This document shows positions 46,645-55,867 of a stretch of 64,000 nucleotides of DNA, one piece after another. Positions within the stretch are counted from its first letter, which is position 1. Each line of letters begins with the position of its first letter. The translations under genes and the position numbers were made by a program. This stretch comes from Piscinibacter gummiphilus (GTDB lineage: Bacteria; Pseudomonadota; Gammaproteobacteria; Burkholderiales; Burkholderiaceae_C): NCBI RefSeq assembly GCF_002116905.1, contig NZ_CP015118.1:1426001-1490000 (forward strand). The letters run 5' to 3'. The notes beneath the pieces were generated by a model that saw only the letters and a list, made by a program, of their open reading frames with translations, was not told where the DNA came from and did not search any database.

Positions 46645-48011
46645 AGATCCAGTCCCTTCGTTGGCGACTGGTCAGGGACCTGGTGGTGCTGCAGGTCGCG
46701 GTCAGTTTGCTGGTGTTGTGCGGCCTCCTGATCTTGAGCTGGAGCCTGGACAAGCTTCGCGATGAATCCGGCGACCGGTCGGCAGCGATCCTGGTGGCGG
46801 CCCTGGGGCATGGCCCTGATGGGCTGAGTCTGGAGCCGACGGAGGACGTTCGGTGGCTTCAGTCCGAGGCCACGGACTTGTGGTTCGTCGCGCGAGACGA
46901 CCGTGGCGGCGAGTTGAAGCACGGACACGTGCCTCCTCGCTACCTCTCGCTGATCGATTCGACTTCGGGCTTCGGCGCGGCCTCGCTCGATTTTCCCGTC
47001 GTGGAAGATGGGCGTCAGGCCGTGCGGTTGCGGCGCTGGCAGACCGCCGACGGGGCGATCAACCTCGTCGTGAGCACGGGCGCGCCGTTGCGTGTCCATG
47101 ACGTCTTCCGCGGCACCCTGCTGGCCTTCCTCATCCTGATCGCCCCGATGGCCCTCTTCACGAGCCTCGCGTTCGTGGTGGCCGTGCCCTGGGTCGTCAA
47201 GCGCGGACTTCGCGGGCTGCAGCTGATGGGCAAGCGGGCCGAGCGGATCAGCATGACGCAGCGGTCGGAGCGCCTTCCGCTGGACTCGGCGCCGTCCGAG
47301 GTGCGGCCTCTGGTCGAGGCTGTCAATCGCGCGTTCGATCGGCTGAATCAGGGCTATCTGCAGCAGGAGCGGTTTCTCGCCGATGCGGCCCATGAACTGC
47401 GCACACCCATCGCCACACTTCAGGTGAACATCGAAGCGCTCCCGGAAGGCCCGGGGCGCGCCGCGCTGTTGCGCTCCGTGATTCGCCTCGGAACGTTGGC
47501 TGAACAACTCCTCGATCTGCAGAGGCTGGTGCGTCCGACGGCTTCTCGCGAATCGTTCGACCTGAAGCCGCTGTGCGAGAGGGTCGCGGCGGACCTCGCG
47601 CCGCTGGCGATCCAGAGCGATTGCAATCTCTCGGTCGAAGCACGTCCGCTCATCGTGACGGGGGACGAGACCTCCATCGAACGCGCATTGAGCAACCTGA
47701 TCCAGAACGCCATCGAGCACGGTGGCCCGGGTTGTGACATCAATGTCGCGCTCGTGCATCCGGCATGCATCGAAGTCTCCGATTCGGGGCCGGGCATCCC
47801 GGAGGCCGAACGTGATCGGGTGGTCGAGCCGTTCCACCGCCTCAAGCCGCGATCTCGCGGCGCCGGTCTGGGCTTGCACTTGGTGGCCGAGGTCGCGCGT
47901 CTGCATGGCGGCCGCATGACCGTCGGACGCAGTTCTGCGGGCGGGGCGTTGATCCGGCTCTTCTTGAGCGACCAGGGCGAAACGCCTGCGGTCGATGCGA
48001 GTGCAGGGTGA
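46641..48011 (+). CDS. Sensor histidine kinase (QseC/TctE-like)
   Basis: A 456-residue inner-membrane kinase. Membrane helices lie at ~12-34 and ~158-182 and flank a ~120-residue periplasmic sensor. A HAMP-like linker leads to the H-box FLADAAHELRTPIATL with phospho-His251, then N-box NLIQNAIEHG, G1 DSGPGIPEAE and G2 GAGLGLHLV. The periplasmic domain is of the short TctE/QseC kind; in such systems the ligand is often a carboxylate or supplied by a binding protein. Signal unknown. Confidence 0.92.
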   Translation: MKIQSLRWRLVRDLVVLQVAVSLLVLCGLLILSWSLDKLRDESGDRSAAILVAALGHGPDGLSLEPTEDVRWLQSEATDLWFVARDDRGGELKHGHVPPRYLSLIDSTSGFGAASLDFPVVEDGRQAVRLRRWQTADGAINLVVSTGAPLRVHDVFRGTLLAFLILIAPMALFTSLAFVVAVPWVVKRGLRGLQLMGKRAERISMTQRSERLPLDSAPSEVRPLVEAVNRAFDRLNQGYLQQERFLADAAHELRTPIATLQVNIEALPEGPGRAALLRSVIRLGTLAEQLLDLQRLVRPTASRESFDLKPLCERVAADLAPLAIQSDCNLSVEARPLIVTGDETSIERALSNLIQNAIEHGGPGCDINVALVHPACIEVSDSGPGIPEAERDRVVEPFHRLKPRSRGAGLGLHLVAEVARLHGGRMTVGRSSAGGALIRLFLSDQGETPAVDASAG

Positions 48012-48045
48012 ATCCGGGAACGGGTGCCGGGCGCAGGGACGATGG

Positions 48046-48657
48046 TCAGATCAGTCGTTGGTGTTTCTCGAGTTGACGGAGCACCTGTTCTCCGTCGCCT
48101 TCGCACACGACTTCCACGATGGTCCGATGCCCGAAGTCTGGCAACTGTCGGCCAGCCAGCCAGCGCTTCGCCTTCAGCCGGTCGGCCTCCAGCTGGTACG
48201 CCAAGTCTGCGATCTCTCGCATCATCCGCCTTCTCATCGTCATGCGCTCGTTCCGGTCATCGATCTTCGACAGGATGATCGGCCTGGACCATTGCGCCAA
48301 CATTGCGTGGTCACGGCATGCGCTTCGGGGGAGCGCGATAGCGATGGGCGGCAGGTCGCCGCCCTCACGCGCCGCAGTACCTCGAGGCTTCTTGTGAAAG
48401 CCGAGGTCCGTTGTCTCCGGTGAAGGCATTGGAACAGCGGTCAGGGTCTTTGCAGAGGCGGAGATGTCCTCAACGGCGACCGCGTTCACGGTGCGTCGGT
48501 GCAAGGGACATCTGCGCTTCGGATGAGGGTTAACGCTGAGCGGTACGGTCGCGAGTTCGGAATCACCCTTCGCTGCGGGCCGTGCCGGGCCGAAAACGCC
48601 TGGAACGGCGGCCCCATTAGTTCCACTAACCCAGAGGATGCTCGCCTTCGCGGCCAT
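48046..48657 (-). CDS. Hypothetical protein with MbcA/ParS/Xre-like C-terminus
   Basis: A leftward frame whose last ~65 residues look like real protein. A basic helix (MTMRRRMMREIADLAYQLE) leads into KRWLAGRQLPDFGHRTIVEVV and GDGEQVLRQLEKH, resembling the C-terminal domain of MbcA/ParS/Xre antitoxins (W-L-x-x-x-x-P-x-x-G-x-x-P, then V-x-x-L). The N-terminal part is low in recognisable features and the start is uncertain: 48657, 48303 or 48243 are all possible. No RES-type toxin gene is adjacent, so if it is an antitoxin-like protein it is an orphan. Confidence 0.4.
   Translation of the reverse strand: MAAKASILWVSGTNGAAVPGVFGPARPAAKGDSELATVPLSVNPHPKRRCPLHRRTVNAVAVEDISASAKTLTAVPMPSPETTDLGFHKKPRGTAAREGGDLPPIAIALPRSACRDHAMLAQWSRPIILSKIDDRNERMTMRRRMMREIADLAYQLEADRLKAKRWLAGRQLPDFGHRTIVEVVCEGDGEQVLRQLEKHQRLI
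48616..48630. promoter_or_regulatory. LysR-box-like palindrome before the diguanylate cyclase gene
   Basis: ATTAGTTCCACTAAC contains the perfect inverted repeat TTAGT-TCC-ACTAA. It has three differences from the window motif but the same symmetry and spacing. It is centred ~99 bases before the cyclase start. Confidence 0.4.
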
Positions 48658-48721
48658 AAGAATCCGCGCGGGTGCGCAATAGTTCCAGAGGTTCCACGGA
48701 CAACCTGACGATATCCCCGCG

Positions 48722-49897
48722 ATGGAGTGGTTCAATCATCTCGACCCAGACGCGCTGCTGGCCTTCAACCTGATCCTCGGGATCTCCATGTCGGTGATCC
48801 TGGTGGTCACACGCCTCGGGCTCGGGAATGCCGCCGGCCGGGTCGACGTGTGGCTCGTCGGCTCGTTTCTCCTGCTCGCCGCGCGGCTTGCCGTTCCGCT
48901 CGGCCAGTTGCTGCTGCCCGTCGCCTGGGAGGTCGACACCTCGGAGATCGTCTTCCCGCTGGTGCTCGCGGGGCTGTACTGGCAGGCCGAGGGGATGCGG
49001 GTCCTGCACCGAGGGCCGACCCGGTTGAGACGGATCGTCATCGTCTCGTTGACGTTGGCCGTGGTCGCCGGCCTGGTGCAGTCACGCATCGACGAGCGGG
49101 TTCTCCCCGCGCTGCTGTGCGCCGTCAACCTTCTCCTGATCCGGAACGCCGTCCTTCTCGGGCGGCACTTCTGGGGCGGCCGGTTGCTGGCCGTGGCGGC
49201 ATCCATCCTGCTGACGTTCAACGTGCTCATGGTCACGGCGGCAGGCCACTCTCCAGAGGAGATCGGGCGCAGGGCGCTGCTCCTGGAGATGGTCTGGGCC
49301 CTGTTCAGCACCGCGGGCTTCCTGCAGTGCCTGTACCAGGACATCCGCGACCGGCTGGCAGCCGCGGCCGTCACCGATGCCCTGACCGGCGCGATGAACC
49401 GCACGGGCCTGATGCCCATGCTCCGCCGGGACATCGAACTGGCGCGGCGTGACGGTGACCTGTCGGTCGTCCTCTGCGATCTGGATCATTTCAAGTCCAT
49501 CAACGATACGCTCGGCCATCCCACGGGGGACAAGGTGCTGCAGCGCTTCGTGGCGAAGGCGAAGGGGTGCCTGCGGGCCAGCGACCTCCTGGGTCGATGG
49601 GGGGGCGAGGAGTTCCTGGTGGTGCTGCCGAAGAGCACCTTGGCCGAAGCCGTGTCCGTGGCCGAACGTGTCCAGCAGACCATCGCCGAATGCGAGGCGG
49701 CACCGAAGTTCACCTTCAGCGCGGGCATCGCGTGCGCCAGTGAGGCGCGAGTTCGATACAACCTGGAGGAACTCCTTGCCGTCGCGGACGAGCGCCTGTA
49801 CGTGGCGAAGCGCACGCGCAACACGGTGGTGTCGACGGACGGCCCCGCCTCGAGTCAGAGGGAGTCCGAGCAACGGTCTGACGAACCGGCTTCGTGA
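48722..49897 (+). CDS. Diguanylate cyclase, membrane-bound
   Basis: A 391-residue protein that makes cyclic di-GMP from two GTP. About six membrane segments occupy residues 10-205, with no recognisable sensor domain. A GGDEF domain follows, with the active signature GGEEF at 294-298 and CDLDHFKSINDTLGH before it. An RxxD inhibitory site (Arg286-Asp289) sits five residues ahead, so product feedback is expected. Located between the two-component system and the MFS gene; a palindrome of the window's type is ~99 bases upstream, which could link c-di-GMP to the sugar regulon. Confidence 0.92.
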   Translation: MEWFNHLDPDALLAFNLILGISMSVILVVTRLGLGNAAGRVDVWLVGSFLLLAARLAVPLGQLLLPVAWEVDTSEIVFPLVLAGLYWQAEGMRVLHRGPTRLRRIVIVSLTLAVVAGLVQSRIDERVLPALLCAVNLLLIRNAVLLGRHFWGGRLLAVAASILLTFNVLMVTAAGHSPEEIGRRALLLEMVWALFSTAGFLQCLYQDIRDRLAAAAVTDALTGAMNRTGLMPMLRRDIELARRDGDLSVVLCDLDHFKSINDTLGHPTGDKVLQRFVAKAKGCLRASDLLGRWGGEEFLVVLPKSTLAEAVSVAERVQQTIAECEAAPKFTFSAGIACASEARVRYNLEELLAVADERLYVAKRTRNTVVSTDGPASSQRESEQRSDEPAS

Positions 49898-49991
49898 TGG
49901 GCGAGGCCTTTCCGGCGGGACGCGGCGATCAAGCGCCTGGTGTCTTGCGCAGGTGAGCGCGGCTGCTCGGCACGTGCAATGTCATGCAGCC

Positions 49992-51404
49992 TTATCTCAC
50001 CCGCTTCACGGGAAAGATGGCGAGCGCCGCAATCAAGGTCAGCACCATCGCCGTCAACCAGATCATGCGATAGCCCCCGGTTGCCGCCAGAACTCCGCCA
50101 GCCATGATGGGACCGATGGCCTGGCCGAGATTGCTGGCCAGAGCCCCGATCCCGAGGTCGCGCCCTGCGGCGTCCTTGTCCGGCAGCACGTCGATCAGCA
50201 GCGCCTGGTCGACCACCAGGAACGTGCCCACGGCGATGCCGGCGAGCACGTGTTGGGCGTACAAGGCCCAGAGTGCCGGCCAGACGAATGGCACGGCCAT
50301 GGAAACCGAGAGCAGGATCGAAGCGCCGATGACGAATGGCTTGCGCCGATGGATCCTGTCCGACCAGCGGCCCGAGATCACCATGGCGAGCAACGTGGCA
50401 GGCAAGCCAACGACATGCAGAAGCGGCATGGTCCGGGCTGCTTCCTCCGGGTTCAGGCCCGGCTCGATGTAGGACTGCAACATGTAGATGCCGAAGGTGC
50501 TGCTGACGCTGTAGCCGAACAGCATCACGACCCGCGCGACGAAGACCCAGCGGAAGTCGGCATGGCGCAGCGCCACGGTGAAGGACTTCAGGTGGCCGGC
50601 GACGGAAACCTTGTCCAGGGGCAGCGCCCCGGATGAAGCGTCACGGCTCAGCGTGACGAACAGCAAGGTGACCAAGCAGACGGTCACCCCGAAGATCAAG
50701 TAACTGCCGGTGCCGAGCTTGCCAAAGGCAGCGCCCGCCACCCCGAGGCCGATCACATAGCCGATGAGCAGACCGATGCCAGCCACTGCGGACATCATCC
50801 CGCGCTTCAAGGCGGGCACCCGGTCCACGATGGTCGCGCTGAGGGGGCCGCCGACGAAGGCATGAGCGACGGAAGCCAAGGTGTAGCCGGCGATCAACTG
50901 CCCGACAGAGTCTGCAAGGTACATCGTCAGCACTCCCAGCATCGCCAGCGCCGCCCCTGCGACCATCCAGGGCGCGCGGCGCCCCCAGCGGCTTCGTGTC
51001 CTGTCCGACGCCACGCCAACGGCTGGTTGGAGGGCCATGGTGGCGGCGATGGCCAACGAAGCGGCGAGCGAAACGTCGGAGGCCTTCGCGGCCTCGAAGG
51101 CTGTCAGCACGCCGAGCAACTTCTGTTGTTCGGCCGAGGGACTGACGGCACCCGCTGCCACCTGAGCCTTCAAGGCGATCAACTCCTGCAAGTTGACCTG
51201 GCCCATTGCGCCGACAAAGAATTGCGCGAACTCGAGCTGCTGGATGTGCAATGGCAGGATGACAGTGCCGATGCCGCCCAGGATGGCTGTCAAGGACAGC
51301 GCGACGAGGAGGTAGCAGGCCATGTAGCGCCCCATCGAAGAGCCGGTTGGGGCTGCGGAAGACGGGTCTCCGGACTCGGGGAAGGTCGCAGTGGCTGTTT
51401 TCAT
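49992..51404 (-). CDS. MFS sugar transporter (paralogue)
   Basis: A 470-residue major facilitator, clearly paralogous to the carrier at 39275. They share the post-helix-1 loop (VNLQELIALKAQVAAGAVSPSAEQQKLL), GVASDRTRSRWGRRAPWM, the SDRIHRRKPFVIGA loop and a DVLPDKDAAGRDLGIG segment. Start at 51404. Divergent from the GH106-like gene across a gap with two palindromic sites, so it probably imports rhamnose or a rhamnoside. Substrate assignment is contextual. Confidence 0.85.
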   Translation of the reverse strand: MKTATATFPESGDPSSAAPTGSSMGRYMACYLLVALSLTAILGGIGTVILPLHIQQLEFAQFFVGAMGQVNLQELIALKAQVAAGAVSPSAEQQKLLGVLTAFEAAKASDVSLAASLAIAATMALQPAVGVASDRTRSRWGRRAPWMVAGAALAMLGVLTMYLADSVGQLIAGYTLASVAHAFVGGPLSATIVDRVPALKRGMMSAVAGIGLLIGYVIGLGVAGAAFGKLGTGSYLIFGVTVCLVTLLFVTLSRDASSGALPLDKVSVAGHLKSFTVALRHADFRWVFVARVVMLFGYSVSSTFGIYMLQSYIEPGLNPEEAARTMPLLHVVGLPATLLAMVISGRWSDRIHRRKPFVIGASILLSVSMAVPFVWPALWALYAQHVLAGIAVGTFLVVDQALLIDVLPDKDAAGRDLGIGALASNLGQAIGPIMAGGVLAATGGYRMIWLTAMVLTLIAALAIFPVKRVR

Positions 51405-51860
51405 GACGAGGTGGATGCGCGAGGCCAGGGATGACACCCGCAAGCGTGGCTTCCGACAACGCGGGGACTTCGTTCGCGCAGGTGAAGGCCTTGCCACGCT
51501 GGGGTGCGCGGAGGTGGCGCAGTGAAGCTTCCACCTGAATTCATTGTGTCCACGGCGCGCGCCATATCAATTAGCGCGATTCGGCGCCCCGAGTAGCAAG
51601 GCTAATGCGGCCGGGCGAGAGCGTGTGCGGAGGCGCGGCCTTGCGGCGAATGCGACCGGTTCATAGGGGAATACCTTCAGGGTTCTCCGACGTCACCGAA
51701 CCGGGACGCCGTTGGCGGGGGGGCTCGGTACAGGGAAAGCTGCGGTGCGTTCAGGGTGGGCGTCTTGCACGATTGCCGGTATCCACGCTGCCCCCAGTCC
51801 CGCTTCGCGAACGAACACCGGGGACCGGGCATGGGCGCGACTGACAACGACAACGGACCC
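51405..51860. promoter_or_regulatory. Divergent control region MFS / GH106-like with paired palindromes
   Basis: A 456-base gap without a gene. AGTAGCAAGGCTAAT at 51592-51606 has one mismatch to the window motif ATTAGCNNNGCTAAT. A second copy with one intact half, ATTAGCGCGATTCGG, begins 22 bases earlier (51570-51584), about two helical turns away. Two in-phase sites are the usual layout for LysR-type control. Nothing else notable was recognised. Confidence 0.55.
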
Positions 51861-54209
51861 ATGCGCCAAAAGATTGCCGTCCTCATCGGGACCCCTGTTC
51901 TTGCCCTGGCCGCCTACGCGCAAACGGTGGACCCCCGCGACTTCGCTGCGCCCCCGGCCCGGCACCGGCCGACCGTGACGACAGAAGAAGGCGCGGGGTA
52001 CCGTGCGCCGCTGGACATGGTGGCGCGACGTGCGGTTGAGGAACTCGATGCGGGCAGCATCATGGTCAGCCCGCAAGGAGACAAGGCTCGCGCGCTGCCG
52101 ATCGACAGGGCGGGGCTTTCCCCTTTCGTGCTCGGCTTGTTGGATACCTATCCCAGAGGTGCGAGCCCGTGGCTTCCGAAGGCGCTGCCCGGTGAGGCCG
52201 GCTTGGGCAGCTACCTGGCGGACGGCATGTCTGGTCCCGGCCGGCCTGCCGGCCTGGGCTACATGACCCCCGAGTGGTTCGCCAAGATGCGTGAACTGCT
52301 CAACTTGGCCAAGGTGAATGGGCGAACCGCGATCTACTACGACGAGGCCGGCTTTCCGAGTGGCAGCGCCGATCACACCCTTCCGGCACGCTTCAATCGC
52401 AAGCTGCTTCGTCGCGAGGAATCGACGGTCTCATCCCGCCAGCCGTTCAGCTTCGACCTGTCCCAGGGCGAGCGTCCGGTGGCTGTCGTTGCGCTGGATA
52501 CCTCAACCGGCAAGCGGGTTGACCTCCTGGCAGAAGCGAAGGACGAAAAGATCGAATGGCTCGCGCCGCGAGGCAACTGGCGTGTTCAGCGCTACTACGT
52601 TTCGACGTCGGTGTCCAAGAAGCTGAAGCCAGACTATTTCGCCGCGGCGGACTACCTCGATCCGGAGGCAGCCCGCTGGTTCATTGCAAACAGCTACGAC
52701 CGCGCTTACGGCGGATTGTCCGAGTTCTTCGGTTCGACCATCCGCTTCACCTTCTTCGATGACGTGGGCATCTTCCCCGACGAGAAGACATGGCACCCCA
52801 CCATCGCTGAACGATTCCAGAAGATCACCGGGCGGCCTGCAGCGCTGTACTACCCGGCTCTATGGGATGAGATCGGGCCGGACACCGCCGCTGCGCGCGT
52901 TGGCTTCTACAAGGCACGAGCCGAGTTGCTGGGCGAGGCCTTTCCCAAGCTCGTCACGGAGTGGGCGCATCAGCACGGCGTTCTCTCCACCGGGCACGCG
53001 CCTGGCAACTTCGACCTCCAGCCGACCGACATGAGCGGTGACCCGTTCAAGTTCTACGCCTACACCGACGTGCCGATGGCCGACGTGCTGTGGGGCCTGG
53101 GCTTTGCGCGCGGGGGCTTCAAGCTGGTCAGTTCCGTGTCCGCGCAGCGAGACCTCCCGTTGACCGCAGCCGAAGCATTCAGCGTCACGCATGACGCCAA
53201 CGGCTATCGCCGCATGATCGAGCTCTTCACGCGCGGGTTCAACCACTTCATCCTCGGTGGTCGCAATCCTTCACAAGCTCACGGCACGGGGGCCGAGCTC
53301 AGCCAATGGGCTGGCAGAAGTTCCTATCTCCTGCAAGGGGGCCGGCACGTGGCCGACATTGCGATGCTGTTCCCGATCGAGTCGTTGCAAGCCTTCTTTG
53401 CTTTCAACGCGCCGGAGAATTCAGCCGCGTTGCCCACGGGCGCCCATGCCTATCGCGATGCCGACTACCAGGCTGTCGGCGAGATGCTGTTCAGCGAACT
53501 GCATCGCGACTTCACCTTCGTGCACCCTGATGCGCTCGGTGGTGACAAACTGCAGGTGCGAGGCCGCGAACTGGTGATGCAGAACAGGGTCAACGAGGAG
53601 CGATTCCGAGTGCTGCTGCTGCCAGGCGGCGACGTGCTGGCGGTGGCTGCACTCGAGAAGGCCAAGGCCTTCTTCGATGCCGGTGGCAGCATCGTGGCGA
53701 CGTCGCTCTTGCCCACGCGCTCCGCCGAGTTCGGTGCGGACCGGCGAGTGAAGAAGCTGGTCTCCGAGATCTTCGGAGACTTGGCCGCCAGCGGTACGCC
53801 AGGCGAGATCCGCCGCAACGGTGCCGGCGGTCAAGCGGTGTTCTTGCCGAATCCGAGTGCAGGCCTTCTGGCCTCGACCTTCGAGCGCCTCGGGTTGCTG
53901 CCCGACCTCGCGTTCCAGCCGCGGCCGACGGCTACGACGGGCAACGGCGTCTTCAACTACATTCATCGCCAACGTGATGGCCGCGACATCTACTACTTCG
54001 GCAACTCCAGTGACACGCCCGTCCGCACGCTCGTCACATTGCGCGGCCGACTGGAACAGGTGCAACTGTGGAATCCGCACGACGGGAGGTCGCAGGATGC
54101 GGAAGGCTTGAAGTATCGATCGGTCCAGGGCGAGACGGTGACGGATGTCGAACTGTCGGTGCCTGCGGTGTCGTCGGTCGCGCTGGTCGGCCGAGCGGCC
54201 GCGCCGTGA
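51861..54209 (+). CDS. GH106-like glycoside hydrolase, probable alpha-L-rhamnosidase
   Basis: A 782-residue secreted or periplasmic protein with signal peptide (MRQKIAVLIGTPVLALAAYA). The catalytic-barrel region includes LGYMTPEWFAKMRELLNLAKV and IYYDEAGFPSGSA (159-170), the pattern of GH106 and related rhamnosidase-like enzymes. FTFFDDVGIFPDE, FNHFILGGRNPSQAH and LHRDFTFVHPDAL follow. The C-terminus holds beta-sandwich segments (DIYYFGNSSDTPVRTLVTLRG). It is shorter than typical GH106 (~900-1100 residues). ATG at 51861 begins the signal peptide; 51831 and 51756 are alternatives. It is the third rhamnosidase-type gene in the window, and the only one clearly exported. Confidence 0.65.
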   Translation: MRQKIAVLIGTPVLALAAYAQTVDPRDFAAPPARHRPTVTTEEGAGYRAPLDMVARRAVEELDAGSIMVSPQGDKARALPIDRAGLSPFVLGLLDTYPRGASPWLPKALPGEAGLGSYLADGMSGPGRPAGLGYMTPEWFAKMRELLNLAKVNGRTAIYYDEAGFPSGSADHTLPARFNRKLLRREESTVSSRQPFSFDLSQGERPVAVVALDTSTGKRVDLLAEAKDEKIEWLAPRGNWRVQRYYVSTSVSKKLKPDYFAAADYLDPEAARWFIANSYDRAYGGLSEFFGSTIRFTFFDDVGIFPDEKTWHPTIAERFQKITGRPAALYYPALWDEIGPDTAAARVGFYKARAELLGEAFPKLVTEWAHQHGVLSTGHAPGNFDLQPTDMSGDPFKFYAYTDVPMADVLWGLGFARGGFKLVSSVSAQRDLPLTAAEAFSVTHDANGYRRMIELFTRGFNHFILGGRNPSQAHGTGAELSQWAGRSSYLLQGGRHVADIAMLFPIESLQAFFAFNAPENSAALPTGAHAYRDADYQAVGEMLFSELHRDFTFVHPDALGGDKLQVRGRELVMQNRVNEERFRVLLLPGGDVLAVAALEKAKAFFDAGGSIVATSLLPTRSAEFGADRRVKKLVSEIFGDLAASGTPGEIRRNGAGGQAVFLPNPSAGLLASTFERLGLLPDLAFQPRPTATTGNGVFNYIHRQRDGRDIYYFGNSSDTPVRTLVTLRGRLEQVQLWNPHDGRSQDAEGLKYRSVQGETVTDVELSVPAVSSVALVGRAAAP

Positions 54210-54258
54210 CGGGGACGCGTCCCGGCGCTGCAAGACGCCGTCCCGGCAAACGGTTCGA

Positions 54259-54654
54259 CTAGTCGAGAGTCAAAAGCACCTTCACCGACCCATCGATGGC
54301 GGATGAATCGATGTATCCGATCGCCTTGGGATTGGCCGCGATTTCTCGCTTCAGCGCCGTGGCATCAGCGAACTCCTTGGGTGGTCGGCCCTTGCCCGTG
54401 AAGACGATGCGAGCCCAGGTTGCTTTCATCTGCGACACTTCGCGCCCCATGGCCTTGTCGTAGAACTGCGCCTTCGTGGGCGAAGCATCGGGGAGGTCGA
54501 GCGGCATCGCCAGCGCGCTCTTGCCGAGGTACACGTTGGCGACTTGTTCCTTCGTCAGGGGAGAAGCCATGGGATGCCCGACCACGACCACACCCGCATT
54601 GGCGGTCATGGCGCATGCAATGGCCAACAGGGCGACAAGCGATATTTTGTGCAT
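54259..54654 (-). CDS. Small PstS-like periplasmic binding protein
   Basis: A 131-residue exported protein (signal MHKISLVALLAIACAMTANA) resembling one lobe of phosphate/anion-binding proteins: VVVVGHPMASPLTKEQVANVYLGK, MKATWARIVFTGKGRPPKEF and NPKAIGYIDSSAIDGSVKVLL. Such short versions occur with porins and chemoreceptors in betaproteobacteria. It lies 12 bases after the porin gene, in an operon with it. Its ligand is unknown; it may present a ligand to the chemoreceptor encoded just upstream. Confidence 0.75.
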   Translation of the reverse strand: MHKISLVALLAIACAMTANAGVVVVGHPMASPLTKEQVANVYLGKSALAMPLDLPDASPTKAQFYDKAMGREVSQMKATWARIVFTGKGRPPKEFADATALKREIAANPKAIGYIDSSAIDGSVKVLLTLD

Positions 54655-54666
54655 CAGGCGCCTCGT

Positions 54667-55752
54667 TCAGAAGATGAAATCGAGGGCGATGCTCAAGACA
54701 TTGGTCTTGTCGCCGGGGCCGATCACCACGGGCGAGAAGCTCGCTCCGACGGTACCCTTCGGGTCCACATGGTCGAACTGAAGCTTCAAGGCCGCGCCGG
54801 GAACAAGGTCCCAACGCACACCCGCGGTCTCACTACTCTGGTTGCCGCTGCTCCTTGACAGGATGGCCAGCTGGCCGGACTTCAAGCCGGCGACGGCAAT
54901 GTACGGTGTCAGCGAGCCGAATCGGTACGCAGCCGTGGCGTACCAGCCTTTCGCGCCCATCTCGGGCAGCAGGCCCACCTCCCGCTTGACGTACTCCGCG
55001 GCGAACTTGAACCGGGCGCCTTCGTACTGATAACCCAAGCCGGTGAACGCATAGGGGATGTCGATGTCCGTGGGGAGGCCACTGCGGTACCACGGAAGAA
55101 CGACGTCCGCCTTGAACTGACCGAAGCGGATGCTGCCAACGGGCGTATCGAACGTGGCGTTGTAGCCCCAGACCTTGTCGGCGTCCAGCTCGGTGTTGCC
55201 TTGGGGAATCGATCCCTTGCCACCCATCGCGGACAGCGTGAGGGAACTGGAGCCCATCGGGATGCGGTAGGTCCCGTCGACGCCGTACACACGTTTGAGA
55301 AAGTTGACCGCATACACCTCGTTGGGCATGCGCACCATCGTGTTCGAATAACCGATGTTTCGACCGTCGGACACCATGAACACGGCGGGCGCCATGCGCC
55401 CCAGGCGGAACGCCAGGTCCGGACTCGGGTTGGCGCTCAGGTAGGCCCATTCGAGGTCGGCGCGGATGCCGGGCTTCATGCGTTGCTCCGCGAGTACCTG
55501 GGCGGTCGCACCGAACCAGTCGGCCCTGAAGTCGGCCTGCACCCCCAGCTTGGAGTCGACCACCCAACTGCCGGAGCTGGTCGCGCCCTCGAAGGCGTTC
55601 TCACGCACGAACACGTCCTGGTCGTTGTCCGTGACCACGGCGCCGGCGGTGCCGAACCCGCTGAGCGTGACGTACTCCCCGAATGAGGTGGCTGCGTTCG
55701 CCGACGCGCCGGCCAAGGCGACGCACATCGCCAGACATTGTGTTCGTTTCAT
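54667..55752 (-). CDS. Outer-membrane beta-barrel protein/porin
   Basis: A 361-residue protein with signal peptide (CLAMCVALAGASANA) and alternating hydrophobic strands ending in DFIF with a terminal Phe, typical of outer-membrane barrels. It begins EYVTLSGFGTAGAVVTDND, like putative porins of Burkholderiales. It is followed by the small binding protein and preceded by the chemoreceptor gene (115 bases), so the three may act in uptake and sensing of one small solute. Solute unknown. Confidence 0.8.
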   Translation of the reverse strand: MKRTQCLAMCVALAGASANAATSFGEYVTLSGFGTAGAVVTDNDQDVFVRENAFEGATSSGSWVVDSKLGVQADFRADWFGATAQVLAEQRMKPGIRADLEWAYLSANPSPDLAFRLGRMAPAVFMVSDGRNIGYSNTMVRMPNEVYAVNFLKRVYGVDGTYRIPMGSSSLTLSAMGGKGSIPQGNTELDADKVWGYNATFDTPVGSIRFGQFKADVVLPWYRSGLPTDIDIPYAFTGLGYQYEGARFKFAAEYVKREVGLLPEMGAKGWYATAAYRFGSLTPYIAVAGLKSGQLAILSRSSGNQSSETAGVRWDLVPGAALKLQFDHVDPKGTVGASFSPVVIGPGDKTNVLSIALDFIF

Positions 55753-55867
55753 GGGTACTGCTTGTTGAACTCGTGGACCCGGACGACCTGCGCGCCCGCT
55801 ACCACCATCGGGTATCGGGCGCGCAGTACGTGACTTGAACTCGCGCGGCGCCAGACCGCGAGAAATG

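Noticed and set aside
54212..54223. Palindrome GGGACGCGTCCC after the GH106-like gene as a terminator
   Set aside because: It has no loop and weak alternative pairings only; not enough to call a terminator.
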